Assembly: GCA_001414485.1 (NCBI GenBank)
Contig: LLEY01000109.1
Location: 124,001-188,000, forward strand
DNA length: 64,000 bases
From: Calycina herbarum
Lineage: Eukaryota > Ascomycota > Leotiomycetes > Helotiales > Pezizellaceae
Direction of reading: 5' to 3'
Below the pieces are notes generated by a model, which saw only the letters and a program-made list of their open reading frames with translations, did no database searches and was not told the DNA's origin. Below, piece by piece: positions 47,209-58,193 of the stretch (positions are counted from its first letter, which is position 1; each line of letters starts with the position of its first letter). Both the position numbers and the translations under genes were made by a program.

Positions 47209-49255
47209 ATGGAAGCCATCTGTCCTGTTTGCAAAAATCTCGAACCAGAACATTTCGGCTCCTGGACTTCTGAGGAACCAGTCTATCTTCTCAACATCGA
47301 GCGACGAAACCTTATTCAAAGTTCTGCTTCTGGTTGTGAGACTTGTCTAATTATCAATGAAGCCAGGAAAAAAGTTGGTAGTGGACTTGAGATGTACAGA
47401 TCATTCGTTACCATATTCACAGGCAAGATTGGAGATCCTCTTCGCTTTGAACTTGCGAACCGGGGGAGAGACCCCTACGAACTTTGCAGTAAAGATTTCT
47501 CGGAAAGAGTTTTTCCATATCGGGTATTTGCCACAGAAAGGTTGGTGCGTAGATTTCCACGGCAAGTTCATTTATATTAACATAAGGGGGTAGCCTCCAA
47601 GAAAATCGTTTCCCAGGTATAGGTAGGGTGAACCGACCTGTATCAACAAACGCACTATCGGACGAAGCATTGGAAATGGCACGAAAGTGGCTTTCTAATT
47701 GTGTATCAAGTCATGGAATTTGTCGAACCTCACAGCCCACGATTTTACCCACGCGGGTCCTTGAAGTCAAAAAAGATGGTGATAAAGTTTATCTTCGGGA
47801 GACCAACGGTATGGAAGGGCAATACGCAACCCTGAGTCATTGCTGGGGAGGATCATTCCCGTTGACCACAATGGTCGCTACCTTGGAGTCTAGAAAACAC
47901 GGGATCTCGTTTGAGGAATTACCTAAAACATTTCAAGAGGCAATCATTGTGACTCGTCGACTAGAAATTCAATATTTATGGATAGACTCGCTATGCATCA
48001 TTCAGGATTCGGATGAAGATTGGTTACGGGAGTCTTCCCTAATGGCGAAAGTCTACGAGGGTGCTTTTGTCAACATATCTGCTGATGATGCCGCCAACTC
48101 GAAAGCTGGTCTTGGCTCATCCAGAAAATCTCTTGCACGAAACACGATCATACACAACGAAGGCGTATATGTCAGCCGTGCACTTCTTAGACAAAATTTT
48201 GAAGTGGCACATGCGCTACTCGACGACAACTATACTGGCAGGCTCTTTGAAACAACACCTTGTGTTCTCAGCACCAGAGCTTGGGTGCTTCAAGAACGCA
48301 TGCTATCAACTCGTATACTCCACTTTGCTTTTTCTGAGCTGGCATGGGAATGCGACACCCATATCGAGTGCGAGTGTTGTTTAGAACCCAGGACAGCAGA
48401 CCAAAGATGTATCAGAACGTTTACCAACCCTTTTACGACATCAAATCTAGACACTGCTACATACAGGGGTAAAACTGTAAAGAAATCAGAAGTTTGGGGA
48501 ACAGTCCTCCAAGCCTACAATGAATCAAGTCTCACTTACGACACTGATGCTCTGAATGCGATTCTTGGACTAGCCTCAATGATGGCTATATCCTCCTCCA
48601 AAACCTTCATGGCAGGCTTATGGAAAGAGGATCTTCCATGGGGGCTTTTATGGCGCAACTACAATTCTGGCAAAGGGATTCACAGTCCACAATTCGTGGC
48701 CGAGAGGCGAAAAAAGTATTTTCCATCGTGGTCGTGGGCATCGATACGAGGGAGGCTTTGCATGAATCTCGTCGCAGAAAATTTCGCCGCCCAAGAGCTT
48801 CGCTCGTCCTGGCTGCTAATTAATGGAGTCAATTGCGAAAACCAAGACTCATTCAATTTCGTGGATTATCGGAGCGGTTGCATGCATGTATCGGGCTGGA
48901 TGGCGACTGTTAGTTTACCAGATACTACTGGCAAAAACGGCAGTGACATTTATTGGAGCTTTCGAGGGTCCTGGAGACTCTTCATTAGCAAGTTCGGTTC
49001 AAAAATAAGGGTCGATGTAACTAACTACAGCGAGTTTACACCGTTGGTTTATTATTTCTTTTGGTGGCTCTAGGCGAAGTTCCTGGGAAAGATGGTAAAT
49101 GTAGAGAAAGCGGTATTAGCACGACCTTTTACTTGGTCTTACGAAAGCGTCAGGGATATTATCAAAGAATTGGTTATTTGAAGCAGGAACAAAATGCTGC
49201 GGATTTTGAACGGTATAGGCATGTTTTTGAGTTTGTAGATATAACATTGGTCTAG
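47209..49255 (+). pseudogene. HET-domain (heterokaryon incompatibility) protein with a C-terminal frameshift
   Basis: The model is join(47209..47540, 47594..49073), 603 residues as read. The 53-bp intron has a GTTGGT donor, a TTAAC branch site and GGTAG. The N-terminus has two CxxC pairs (CPVC, CETC). The HET domain (PF06985) is textbook: YATLSHCWGG (about residue 187), LPKTFQEAI, YLWIDSLCIIQDSDEDW, AKVYEGAFVNISA. HET proteins can trigger cell death in fungal self/non-self recognition. At about 49060 the frame ends in TAG, while the +2 frame continues ALGEVPGKDGKCRESG and LVLRKRQGYYQRIGYLKQEQ to a stop at 49255, as HET proteins usually end. A one-base loss in the TTTT run near 49055 explains this; a sequencing error is equally possible. 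If the frameshift is real, a shortened protein might still be made. Confidence 0.8.
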
Positions 49256-50958
49256 TGGGATGGTCCTGAAATGGAGCAAGCTTATTGGTGATAGCGTGTG
49301 TATTTTCTCTGGGGTTATAATTCCATTCGTTATGAGAAAGGTTGGCGAAGAGGCAAAAAGCTAGAGTCTCACTAGCGAGGCTTGGGGCCTGTTTGGCTCA
49401 CTTCGTAGCATATCTAGATCTTCCATTAAATATGTTAGGAGTGGTTTTGTGTGACCTCCCTATATGTAATTATTATCTAAGGATTCGAATGATATATTCG
49501 GTAATCGTTTGGCTCGTGGTACGCGTGGTGCATGTATCGGTGCATGTGGACGAAGACGAAGTTGTGAATTGACGAGGAAAAAACAAACGAGGAAGGTTTA
49601 TCAAGAACGATGTTACAATATTTTCTACATAAGATCAGAACCTTATATACTGTATTACATGGAGGCTGGCGCGATTCTGTAAAAGCTATTAATCCCAAGT
49701 CTCAATCCCACACAACTGGTGGCTATGCTCAGAATATGGAGTTGTACTATCAAACTCCTACTAAAACCTTTCTCTTACCAAATCCATGATAAATCTAACA
49801 GAAATTATGAAAACCACTCCTCCATCAATGAATTATGTGAAGTAAAAAAGTTCAAACAAATCTGTTGCAACCTCCAACTATTCCCTCCTCCCTAAAACAA
49901 AAGGGTAAATGCCGGCTCTATGCGCTCGCTAACCCCTATGTCTTGATTTATGAAAAACTATCAACTTGCTAAAGGTTGTTTTGGTGGACCGTGCATAGAA
50001 ATTTCAACTTAAATACATGGAAGTGCTGACATTTGAGAAGATAAAATAAAGGCAAGCAAGACGTAGAAGTGAAGCTATTTTCAAAGTGCTTAGTTCGTAT
50101 CCCAAAGTTGAGAGGAACAAATATAGCTTGATGGGAGATTCATGATTTTAGAAATGGAATTGTTTTACTATTGATGCTAGAGTTTCATATTATGTCCCAA
50201 AAAGTGACGGTAGAGAAGACGGTTTCCAAGTTTGGATGGCTATTAGCAGGGCTGTCAGTTTCGTTTTCTGCGCTAGGGCATCCATCCACTTGAGATGATT
50301 GTGGAAATGTAGGATTGTTACCACCTTACCTTCTTTTGAAGCATGTCTATTTTCTTTCATCAAGCTTACTTGTGTCTCATGCATAATCTAAGCAGCAAGA
50401 AGAAGGATGAAAAAGAAACACAGTGAAAGAATGATTGGAAAGCTGCCTCATTTAAAATAGTTGCGAAGGTAAGGAGCAATTCTCAATAACACATATTTTT
50501 GCACCTGGGTGGGCTTAGGGGGAGCGGACGAGGATCGCGGCAGCCTCACGATGGTCGAGAAGTACAGCGGGTTTCTCAGGAAAAAAAGACTTGTATTCTA
50601 TTTTACTTGCGAGCCTGTTGAATTCTCAATATTCCGTTGGATACAGGGGAACACGTTGAATGGCGGTAAATCCCCAAACCCCATAAGCTACTCTGTTGCC
50701 CCGTCGTTCTGGGTTGCCTAGTTATGGTGCATGCATCAGGTGTTATAATCGGCTCAAACTGCGTATGTTTAGTGTGCCTTTCCAGAAACGTGTAAGGTCT
50801 TCCTATTGGCTGAAGGAAGTGGTTGGGGTACGCACTTCTCCGCTTAACGTTGCCTGAGACCGAGTGGGCAATCAGTTGCTGGTAGCTGGGACCTCAAAAT
50901 ACTTCACGCGAGCCTGGGATACCACCCACATCACAGCATAAATCGAACCACCTCCGCC
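49256..50958. other. 1.7-kb intergenic region
   Basis: Host-like to mildly AT-rich, with short unconvincing frames on both strands. No gene, RNA or repeat could be supported. The last 200 bases are the likely promoter of the E2-like gene. Confidence 0.4.
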
Positions 50959-53105
50959 ATGAAGTGGTACATCGAAACCGCTATTAGTCTGGCCACGGAC
51001 GACCTTCTCGGTCAACTTGGTCCAACTCGACTGGGGCATCTTGTTAAAGAAACCGAAATCATCCAACGAAAGACGATTGCAGAGAAAATTCCAAGCAAAT
51101 GTATGCACGAAGCTTGTGGAGTCGAGTTCGTTCTATCAGATAAGCCGGGATTCTTAGTTTTTGAGGAGAATGAGGACGGTCACCATGGAGAAGGATTGTA
51201 TCTTCGCTGCTGGCACTGTCTCTCATTTACTTGCGCGGCTTGTAACTGCAAAGTGGGCGGTGATGGGGGTGATGCCTGTGCTACGCACTCGCACAACCAG
51301 CTCGTTGCCTCATTCTGCTTACTTCACATCTTTGACGCGGTGGTCAACGAGTGGGTCGACAGGGCTGCAGTCGTAGCCCAGGTAAGTCAGTCCATATAGC
51401 TACAATACTTGATTTCCACGACAAATTGAAACTGACTTTGCTACTTTGATCAGGATACGCATATCCCTCACCAAACTATTGGCTAGAAATAGTCTGCGCG
51501 TTCCTCTCCATATACTTGTCAGATCCAATCGACGATGACGATGAGGCAGAACAAGTCCTTCAATTACTTAGGATTAGCTTCTTGCCAGAGATCATCTATG
51601 CCGAACTCCAAAAGGGCTGGGTTTCACTTCATCCAAACAGTGAGCGGCGTAATTGCAGTTTGGCAATCTGCAAATTTCTTCAATCTTGTTGCGAAACTCC
51701 GCAACTTACAGAACTTCTCTTTCGTCGACTACACAACTGCAAGTCATCGATATTTGGCGAGTTCAACACACAGCGTTATCGAGCCACAATCTCTGGAAGT
51801 CTCCAAATTGGACCATATGCCTGCGACAAGGAAAGCAGTGACGATTCTTTGACAGGTACCCTGGATGAAACCCTTGATACGATGTTCGATTATCAACCAC
51901 GCTCATCCAGCCATGTTGACTTGGGCACAACCCCACATGGCGATGGTCCCCTGGGGCGTGGTGCAATAGAGTTCGGTGGCGAATATGGATTCGACGACGA
52001 ATATGACGACGTTGACGAGTGGCTTGAACGTATTCTAGCTGGACCTGATCGAAGCCCTCCTGGTACTTCACCAATGGAGGTGAACGTCCGAAATCATCTC
52101 CTTGAAGTTGCCATGTCCAACAAGATTTTTTACAAGGAAATACAACTGAAGGTAACCCCGGCCCAATTAGATCAGATTGAGGTACTCTTTTTCCCGGCAA
52201 GAAACACGCCTTATCATGGAGGGGCTTTTCCGTAGGTTCTATACATCAGTTTCTCAAAATTAAGACATATTTACTAATTATCGTTTAGATTTACCATCGC
52301 CTTCCCCAGCAACTATCCCGAAGTTCCCCCTTTTGTGCGATGTGCATTGCCAGTCAATGAATTGTTTCATACAGGCTTAAATCACAATTTCAAAGTCACG
52401 GATGGTAAGTTGGAATTCTTTCGCCTATTTCATTACTGACACATATAAATAGTCATGTGGCCAAAGGCAGAGCTTGACGACAACTACTACACGACTTCTC
52501 TTTCACAGTTGTGAAACCGAAATCGCACTATCCTCGATCTGGTGAATATTATCAACATTCTGTTCTTCGATGCTCCCGCGCCAGATACTATGCCTCTCAA
52601 ATTTCAAGAAACCTTTTCCAAATGGTCATATGAAGGAGATCTCCGCACACGAGAGCAACGAGACTTTCAACGAGAAAGACACAGTAAGAAGACCACATTG
52701 ATTCAGTGTGCGACTATCAAGACAGCAATTCTATCGTGGCTAGAGGACGATACCTGCGATATGATTCTGGACCATAATTCTTGGGACGAGAATATTTGGA
52801 AGAGAATCTTGGGGACCAACAAACACTGGAAGGACGAGCGTCATAATATCATATCTGTTGTTGAAGACTGGCTTGATGACCAGAACAATAATTATAGAGA
52901 CCGCCTTCAATCTTTCACCGGCATCGGTACCGCGTCTGAATTGGGATTTGAAGTCAAGGACATCGTGGATGAGACGGGACGCGCAGTTGAAGATGTTACA
53001 CAAGAATTCCTGGAAGAGGAGGATTTGCTTCGAAGTTTGATCACGCTGCTTCCATATCCAATGGAACAGGGCAATTCTTTGAAGCGAAAGAGAGATTTCG
53101 AGTAA
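50959..53105 (+). pseudogene. Cys-rich (IBR-like) plus E2/UBC-fold fusion protein, with an in-frame stop
   Basis: The model is join(50959..51385, 51454..52231, 52289..52404, 52453..53105), 658 codons including an in-frame TGA at 52512-52514 and the final stop. Introns are 68, 57 and 48 bp. The first uses the GTCAGT donor at 51386 because GTAAGT at 51382 breaks the frame. Residues about 48-125 form a Cys/His cluster (CMHEACG, CWHC, CAACNC, CATHSH) spaced like an IBR/RING-related zinc fold. Residues about 370-500 follow the ubiquitin-conjugating fold: FFPARNTPYHGGAFPFTIAF, NYPEVPPFVR, VMWPKAE, then TILDLVNIINILFF after the TGA. No Cys lies where the active-site Cys belongs, so it looks like an inactive, UEV-like E2. 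TGA replaces a likely CGA (Arg). Whether the shortened product functions is unknown. Confidence 0.65.
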
Positions 53106-53136
53106 GCACGGCAACATGGTGGTCCGTCTCTAAAAT

Positions 53137-53158
53137 GGGGGGGGGGGGGGGGGGGGGG
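53137..53158 (+). repeat. G22 homopolymer
   Basis: An uninterrupted run of 22 G starts 31 bases after the stop codon at 53105, in the probable 3' untranslated region. It could form a G-quadruplex in RNA or DNA. Its exact length may be unreliable because of homopolymer errors. Confidence 0.9.
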
Positions 53159-53748
53159 AGGTTGATTTTTGTGATTGGCGTTGGCCCCTATTTGGGCCGT
53201 TTGGTGTTTGAGCATTGCGCTCCATGGTTATTTGTGATTTTTGCGTATCTTTGCCCCCATTTGGACCTGATTATCATGGTTGAGTAGTTTAATTTGTAGC
53301 CTCTTCGTTATAATTTGACTTCTTGGCAACCGAGAGTACTTACATTGATTGTGAAATTATAGCTGAGTGACAAACCACAACTTAGTAGGTAGTAATTTAG
53401 CTCTGCAAGAAAGAAATTTGCCAGTATCAATTTCTAAACCTTTAGGTTACTGCAATATAGAATGATCTAGATTGTAACTGTTTAGCTTCACATTGGCTGT
53501 CGCAAAGGTTGTGATAAGTTCATACAGAAGGTGCAAAAATGCCATTTGTATAATTTAACAATCATCGCTCGATACAGATTTCTTTCGAGTCTTTTCAAAA
53601 TTCAAAATTGATGAGGTTCCGGCATGGTTTCTTAGGGGTTACCTTGAGAGTGCTTATAGCACGTGCACCGTGCTGTGCCGCAAGTTCTTAGAGGCTCCCC
53701 ACAGCACACGAAAGGTACTGAAGACATCCCATCTATCCAAAGTTTACA
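53159..53748. other. intergenic region upstream of the Zn2Cys6 gene
   Basis: Promoter-like host sequence with no recognised feature. Confidence 0.4.
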
Positions 53749-55832
53749 ATGGAATCTATAACATCAACAACACCAAGCGGGGTTTCCAAAACACTCAAAT
53801 ACAGCTGCACACTTTGCACACAGAAAAAGATCAAGTGCGACCGTCAAATTCCATGCACCAATTGCAAGAAAGCGGGGGCAAATTGCGTCCCTTTTCAGCC
53901 AGCAACGTCACGTCGAAAAAAACAGAGGACAGACATTGACGTGAATGCGCGGCTAAGAAAATGCGAATCTCTCCTCAAAATCCATGGATTGAACGTGGAT
54001 GATCACGGTGCTTTACCCGAAGTTCCAAAGCCTGAACCAAGTGGTACACTCATTTCGACGGCCTCACATAGACACTTGTAAAAAATATATTCTCTGACCC
54101 AGATAGCAATTTATGGACCGAACTATTAGATGAGGTATGAGAGCCCTGAATAGTATTTTAGCATCGACTAACTGGAACTAGCTTTCTGAGCCAAAAAGAG
54201 ATGTTTCTTCTGAAGAAAATGACTCCGAGTGTGCCCCAGATGGAAGTGGTAGTCTATTCTCATCGGTATCGAACCCCGCACGACCTTCGCACCCCTCTCC
54301 AGTGAACATATTCCGGCTTTGGCAGTTATTTCTCGACAATGTCAATCCTCTGTCAAAGATCGTACATACACCTACCCTTCAAGCCGCAATCTTGGAAGCA
54401 TCAGGTAATATTGAGAACATCCCCAGGAACCTCGAAGTTCTCATGTTTGCTATATATACAGCTGCTGTTATGTCCCTCGACGACGATGATTGCAAAACTA
54501 CTTTTGGGGAGTCGAAGAAAATGCTCATAAACCGGTACACTCAAGGTACGGAGCAGGCTTTGGTTAGGGTGGGGATTTTGCATTCTTGCGACATCGTTAC
54601 ACTCCGAGCCTTGGTCATATACTTGGTAAGCATCATATTAATCGCACTAGATCTAAGTTTCAATCAAACTAAGAGGTGAACACAGATTGGCATTCGGAAT
54701 AGCCATGATCCTTATGCATTCTGGTTACTTTGTGGTGCTGCTGTCAGGCTGGGGCAAAGAATGGGCGTTCATCGCGACGGCGCATCACTAGACAATAGTC
54801 TTTCGGTATTTGAAGCGGAAATGTGAAGAAGATTATGGTGGCAAATCCAAATGCTGGACGCTCGAATTGGACACCAAGCTGGCATCGGACAATCAATGAT
54901 TGAAAAGGCGTGGGACATAAAACTTGCCGGAAACTTCAACGATAGTGACCTGGACCCGGATATGAACGAGCTGCCGCCATATTCCGAAGGTCCAACGGAG
55001 ATGATTTTTATTTCGATGACTTTTGAATGCGGCAATTACTTCATGAATGCCGGCAAAACCTACGACTGGCGAAATAAAGACAACATCACAGGGGGTGTCA
55101 TTGAGAAATGGCTGAACGGTCTCGAGGACTTGCTAAGAAAGAAATACATCATGTACTGTGATACATCTATCCCGCTTCACCTGCTGACTGAATCTGTCGG
55201 CTTGTCAATATTTCAAATAAGAGACTGGAGTCGGTTCGCAATAAAAAGACAAGCAAACTAGGAAGTCAGCAACATGAAAACGAAATCGCTTTTAAAAATA
55301 GTCTCATAATCATGAAATACGACTGCACTATCCGATCAATGCAGAGCATGAAGAAGTTCTGGTGGGTTATTGAGAGCCATTTTCAATACAGTGTCTTTGT
55401 GTTCCTAATCACCGAGTTACACTACAAAAGTGATGGGCTCCAGACTTCTGAAGCTTGGCAGGTAGTCCAAGACGTCTATCAATATCATCCAGAACTCTTG
55501 AAAGACCGAAGTAATGAGCTGCGAACTGCGATTGGAAGTTTTGTTCTCAAAACTTGGGAGAAACGCCAAAATCTCCACGAGACTCCGGACTTCATTTCAG
55601 AACTTCGGTCACAAAGACTAAGTCGAGCTATGGGATCGAATTGGAGTTCATTGGATACTTCCACAAACTTCCCACTCCCGTCCATCCAGAAAATGAGATT
55701 ATGAATACGGAAGATTTCAATACATACGACTTGGGAGTCAACTTTGATCCTAACCTCCAAATGAATGATATCCCCATGGATTGGGATTACTGGTATGCTT
55801 CGTTTAATGATGAGCCAAACTTTATGTACTGA
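53749..55832 (+). pseudogene. Zn2Cys6 transcription factor with fungal_trans domain, broken by a stop and frameshifts
   Basis: Exons 53749..54043, 54103..54134, 54182..54625 and 54686 onward join in phase (introns 59, 47 and 60 bp). The N-terminus has the binuclear zinc cluster C-x2-C-x6-C-x5-C-x2-C-x6-C at about residues 20-46 (CTLCTQKKIKC, CTNCKKAGANC), followed by basic RRKKQR. The middle region reads as the fungal-specific transcription-factor domain: RLGQRMGVHRDGA, then FEAEM-stop-RRLWWQIQMLDARIG. In this family the motif is EMRRRLWW, so TGA at 54824-54826 is a CGA to TGA change. Beyond it, frames switch after RFAIKRQAN (about 55245, a run of five A) and again near 55690, ending at 55832. 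The intact part is 303 residues and keeps the DNA-binding domain. Confidence 0.8.
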
Positions 55833-56250
55833 CTCATTCTTACAGGAACAATCTTATTCAAGAATATGATACCACTGCTACCAGCTCTAACAATGGATGG
55901 CAGGACATCATGAAGAATTAACAAAATTTCTGGAGACATTTTTCGTGGTACAACAGGATGATCATCTGAGTAATGGTGTTTATAGCGAGTTGGATTGAGA
56001 AGCACATGGCCAAACCCACGGAATCATACAGCCACAGGCAGCAGAATTTGATTGGCTAGGAACAAAAGGATTGAGGCTGAGGGAGTTGCTTGATTGGCAT
56101 CAGCCCCTTTCGGTCTAGTGGATTTACGTGAAAGATCAGCGTTACGGACACACCACAGGCTGCGCCTTAGGATCACTGTATATTTATATGGTCTTCTCCA
56201 TCTTTCAATTCACCACTTTATATAATTTTACAAGGCAAATCTACGATAAA
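55833..56250. other. intergenic region / promoter of the tubby-like gene
   Basis: Host-like, with no gene. An open frame runs into the next gene from 56128, but its first 41 residues look like untranslated sequence. Confidence 0.4.
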
Positions 56251-57012
56251 ATGGACGCTCCACCACCCTACACACCACCAACTTCGGATGCGTTGCCGGA
56301 AAATGAAAAACAAAACAGCATTCCCACCTCAGTTCCCTCTCAACCGCAGCAACCTCTGCAAACATTCAACACCCCAAATACTATTTTCCCATCAAATTTC
56401 GGTGTATACCATGCACCATCAAGCTTTTCCGACCTTTGCATCGCCACATCAGCCGATTCTTCCAAAACCACTCCATTATTCTACATCTCGACACATGGTG
56501 GCTTCAGTTCACAACCTGATGTCGTAATACATTCACAAAACGTCGAGTCATCACCACCCATGGCAACAGCAATCTTCCACTCCTTCTCAAGTTCCATCGA
56601 CATTCACCTCTTCTTACCATCGGGGCAAAAAATCTCAACAAAAGTAGAAAAAGAAGGCGCTTTCTCATCCACCTATGGTTTCACTCTTCCACTCGCCAAC
56701 GGCAACATTGAAAAATTCGAATGGAAGAGTAGTCGTGGGATGGAAGTTCGAAATTTGAATGGTAGGAGTCATGGAATGAAGTTGGTTCGAAGTTCTACTG
56801 GTCAGACTGTTGCCGCATGGACTGGTCCAAATGCTGGATCGAGGAAGAAGGGCAAGATGGCGTTTTTGGGAAATAACGGCGATCCGAGGTTTGAGTTGGG
56901 TATTGCATTTGAGATTGTGACTGTGATCACTGTCACTGCTTTGGTTGAGAAGGCTAAGAGGAATAATAACGGAGCGGCGGCGGGTGCTGCTGGTGGGGCT
57001 GCGGCTTGTTAA
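56251..57012 (+). CDS. tubby C-terminal/LURP-one-like protein
   Basis: Single exon, 253 residues. The ATG at 56251 (context ATAAAATGG) is preferred to the in-frame ATG at 56128 because MDAPPPYTPP is a typical start of this fungal family. After a Pro/Gln-rich N-terminus (1-50), the rest has a beta-rich repetitive pattern: TPLFYISTHGGFSSQPDVVI, TYGFTLPLANGNIEKFEWKS, GMKLVRSSTGQTVAAWTG. It ends in a hydrophobic helix (FELGIAFEIVTVITVTALVE), then KAKRNN and an Ala/Gly tail. This layout matches fungal proteins placed in the tubby-C/LURP-one-like fold, where the buried C-terminal helix is typical. The role is unknown. Confidence 0.7.
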   Translation: MDAPPPYTPPTSDALPENEKQNSIPTSVPSQPQQPLQTFNTPNTIFPSNFGVYHAPSSFSDLCIATSADSSKTTPLFYISTHGGFSSQPDVVIHSQNVESSPPMATAIFHSFSSSIDIHLFLPSGQKISTKVEKEGAFSSTYGFTLPLANGNIEKFEWKSSRGMEVRNLNGRSHGMKLVRSSTGQTVAAWTGPNAGSRKKGKMAFLGNNGDPRFELGIAFEIVTVITVTALVEKAKRNNNGAAAGAAGGAAAC

Positions 57013-57426
57013 GGTGGTGATTTTTATGATAACTGTTTAACTTTTCTGTGGTTTTACCGGGTTTAAGAATGAAATACCATTGAAATCAAGATATCCAAGT
57101 TCCTGATGAGAATCTAACTACAGGTTTGAGTCCTCGCTTAAATGGCCCACAAGCCACATTATACAAGCATTTTCAGACCATTTAGATGATGACAGTGTTG
57201 TGATTTGTGCAATGAAAGTAATATCAAAGTGCTCCAACATGCATGGGGCCTGTGTCCTTATTTTCCCAAAATCCGTCTTGGGAGAGAGAGTCTGTACTTA
57301 AAATCCTCGAAACATAACGAAAGCAACCAGCAGAGCAAACACCGTTTCGAGTTCTGTCACAACGCCAACTGTAAACCACATACGCAACGTTTAAAAAAAC
57401 ACGCCATTCTCCAAAGTCAAACATTC
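57013..57426. other. convergent intergenic region
   Basis: Lies between the 3' ends of the tubby-like gene (plus) and the C2H2 gene (minus). No further gene is visible; both 3' untranslated regions are expected here. Confidence 0.45.
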
Positions 57427-58193
57427 CTAATCCAAAAGTCCATGCACATTTCGGAGATGCTGTCGCAAATGATCCTTCCTCGCAAATCCATTTGGTGCGG
57501 CCCTCTTGCAGCCAGAAAAGCCGCAAACATAGGGTCGTAATCCATCATGAGAACGCAAATGGCGACGAAGTTCTGCAGATCGGGTGTAGCTTCTTGTGCA
57601 GTTGGTGCGTGGGCAACGATGGCTTGGACTTTTAATGGGTCAGTAATGATTCGGTGCTATAAATGGCATCTAGGACTCACGTGTGGTTGCGATTATTGGT
57701 GTTGAGAGATTGCGACGATTGTGGAGGCTCTTGATGAAGTGATGGAGTGCTTGAAATCAGAAATGTCAGATCAATCAGCGAGGATGCGAGGAAATTTATC
57801 TGAAACTCACCTTTTTGGCTGCATATCTAAGAGTACAGAGTCGAAGGAATGCGGCTCTGGAAGGACCTGTGGTGGTACTAACGGTTCAAACCCTGTTGTA
57901 GTAGAAGACTGAATGCCTGAGCAAGCTTCGTTGACCCCAATGATGTTGTCTTCAGTTTGAGCGTGTTGGAGTTGAGGTGCGTGGTTCAATGGCGTCTTTA
58001 GCTCTCCAAACAGTTCTTTTTCAAAGAAGTTGGCCTTCATATCAAGGGAAACACAGTCGCGGAGAGGTATCTCATTATCCATATCCACGCTCCCCAAAAG
58101 GATCTCAGCCCCAAAATCGCCTAGTCCGAGAACTAATTGTTCAGTTATATCCAGTCCCTCCGACGCTCGGAAACCGACACCCTGCTTCTCCAT
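57427..58193 (-). CDS. C2H2 zinc-finger transcription factor, at least three exons
   Basis: The model is complement(join(57427..57628, 57681..57749, 57811..58193)), 217 residues. Introns of 61 bp (GTGAGT/CAAG) and 52 bp (GTGAGT/AAAAG, TACTGAC branch) agree in phase. Near the C-terminus are two fingers: CPRTNCTRSYTRSAELRRH then LRSH (C-x4-C-x12-H-x3-H), and CGFSGCKRAAPNGFARKDH... ending HLRNVH. The second has the same extended layout as the last finger of the gene at 20203. The N-terminal 125 residues are acidic and unstructured. The start is the first ATG of the frame, but the frame is open further upstream. A coding-like segment at 58967-59139 (MDSALHSKVARSN ... NYILPTVDPLDTW) with a GTTAGT donor may be a 5' exon. 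Confidence 0.72.

Noticed and set aside
51382..51453. Canonical GTAAGT donor for intron 1 of the E2-like gene
   Set aside because: It leads to a stop ten codons into the next exon; the donor four bases later keeps the conserved frame.
57224..57526. Minus-strand frame of 100 codons at the C2H2 3' end
   Set aside because: It overlaps the zinc-finger exon in another frame; the finger frame is clearly the coding one.
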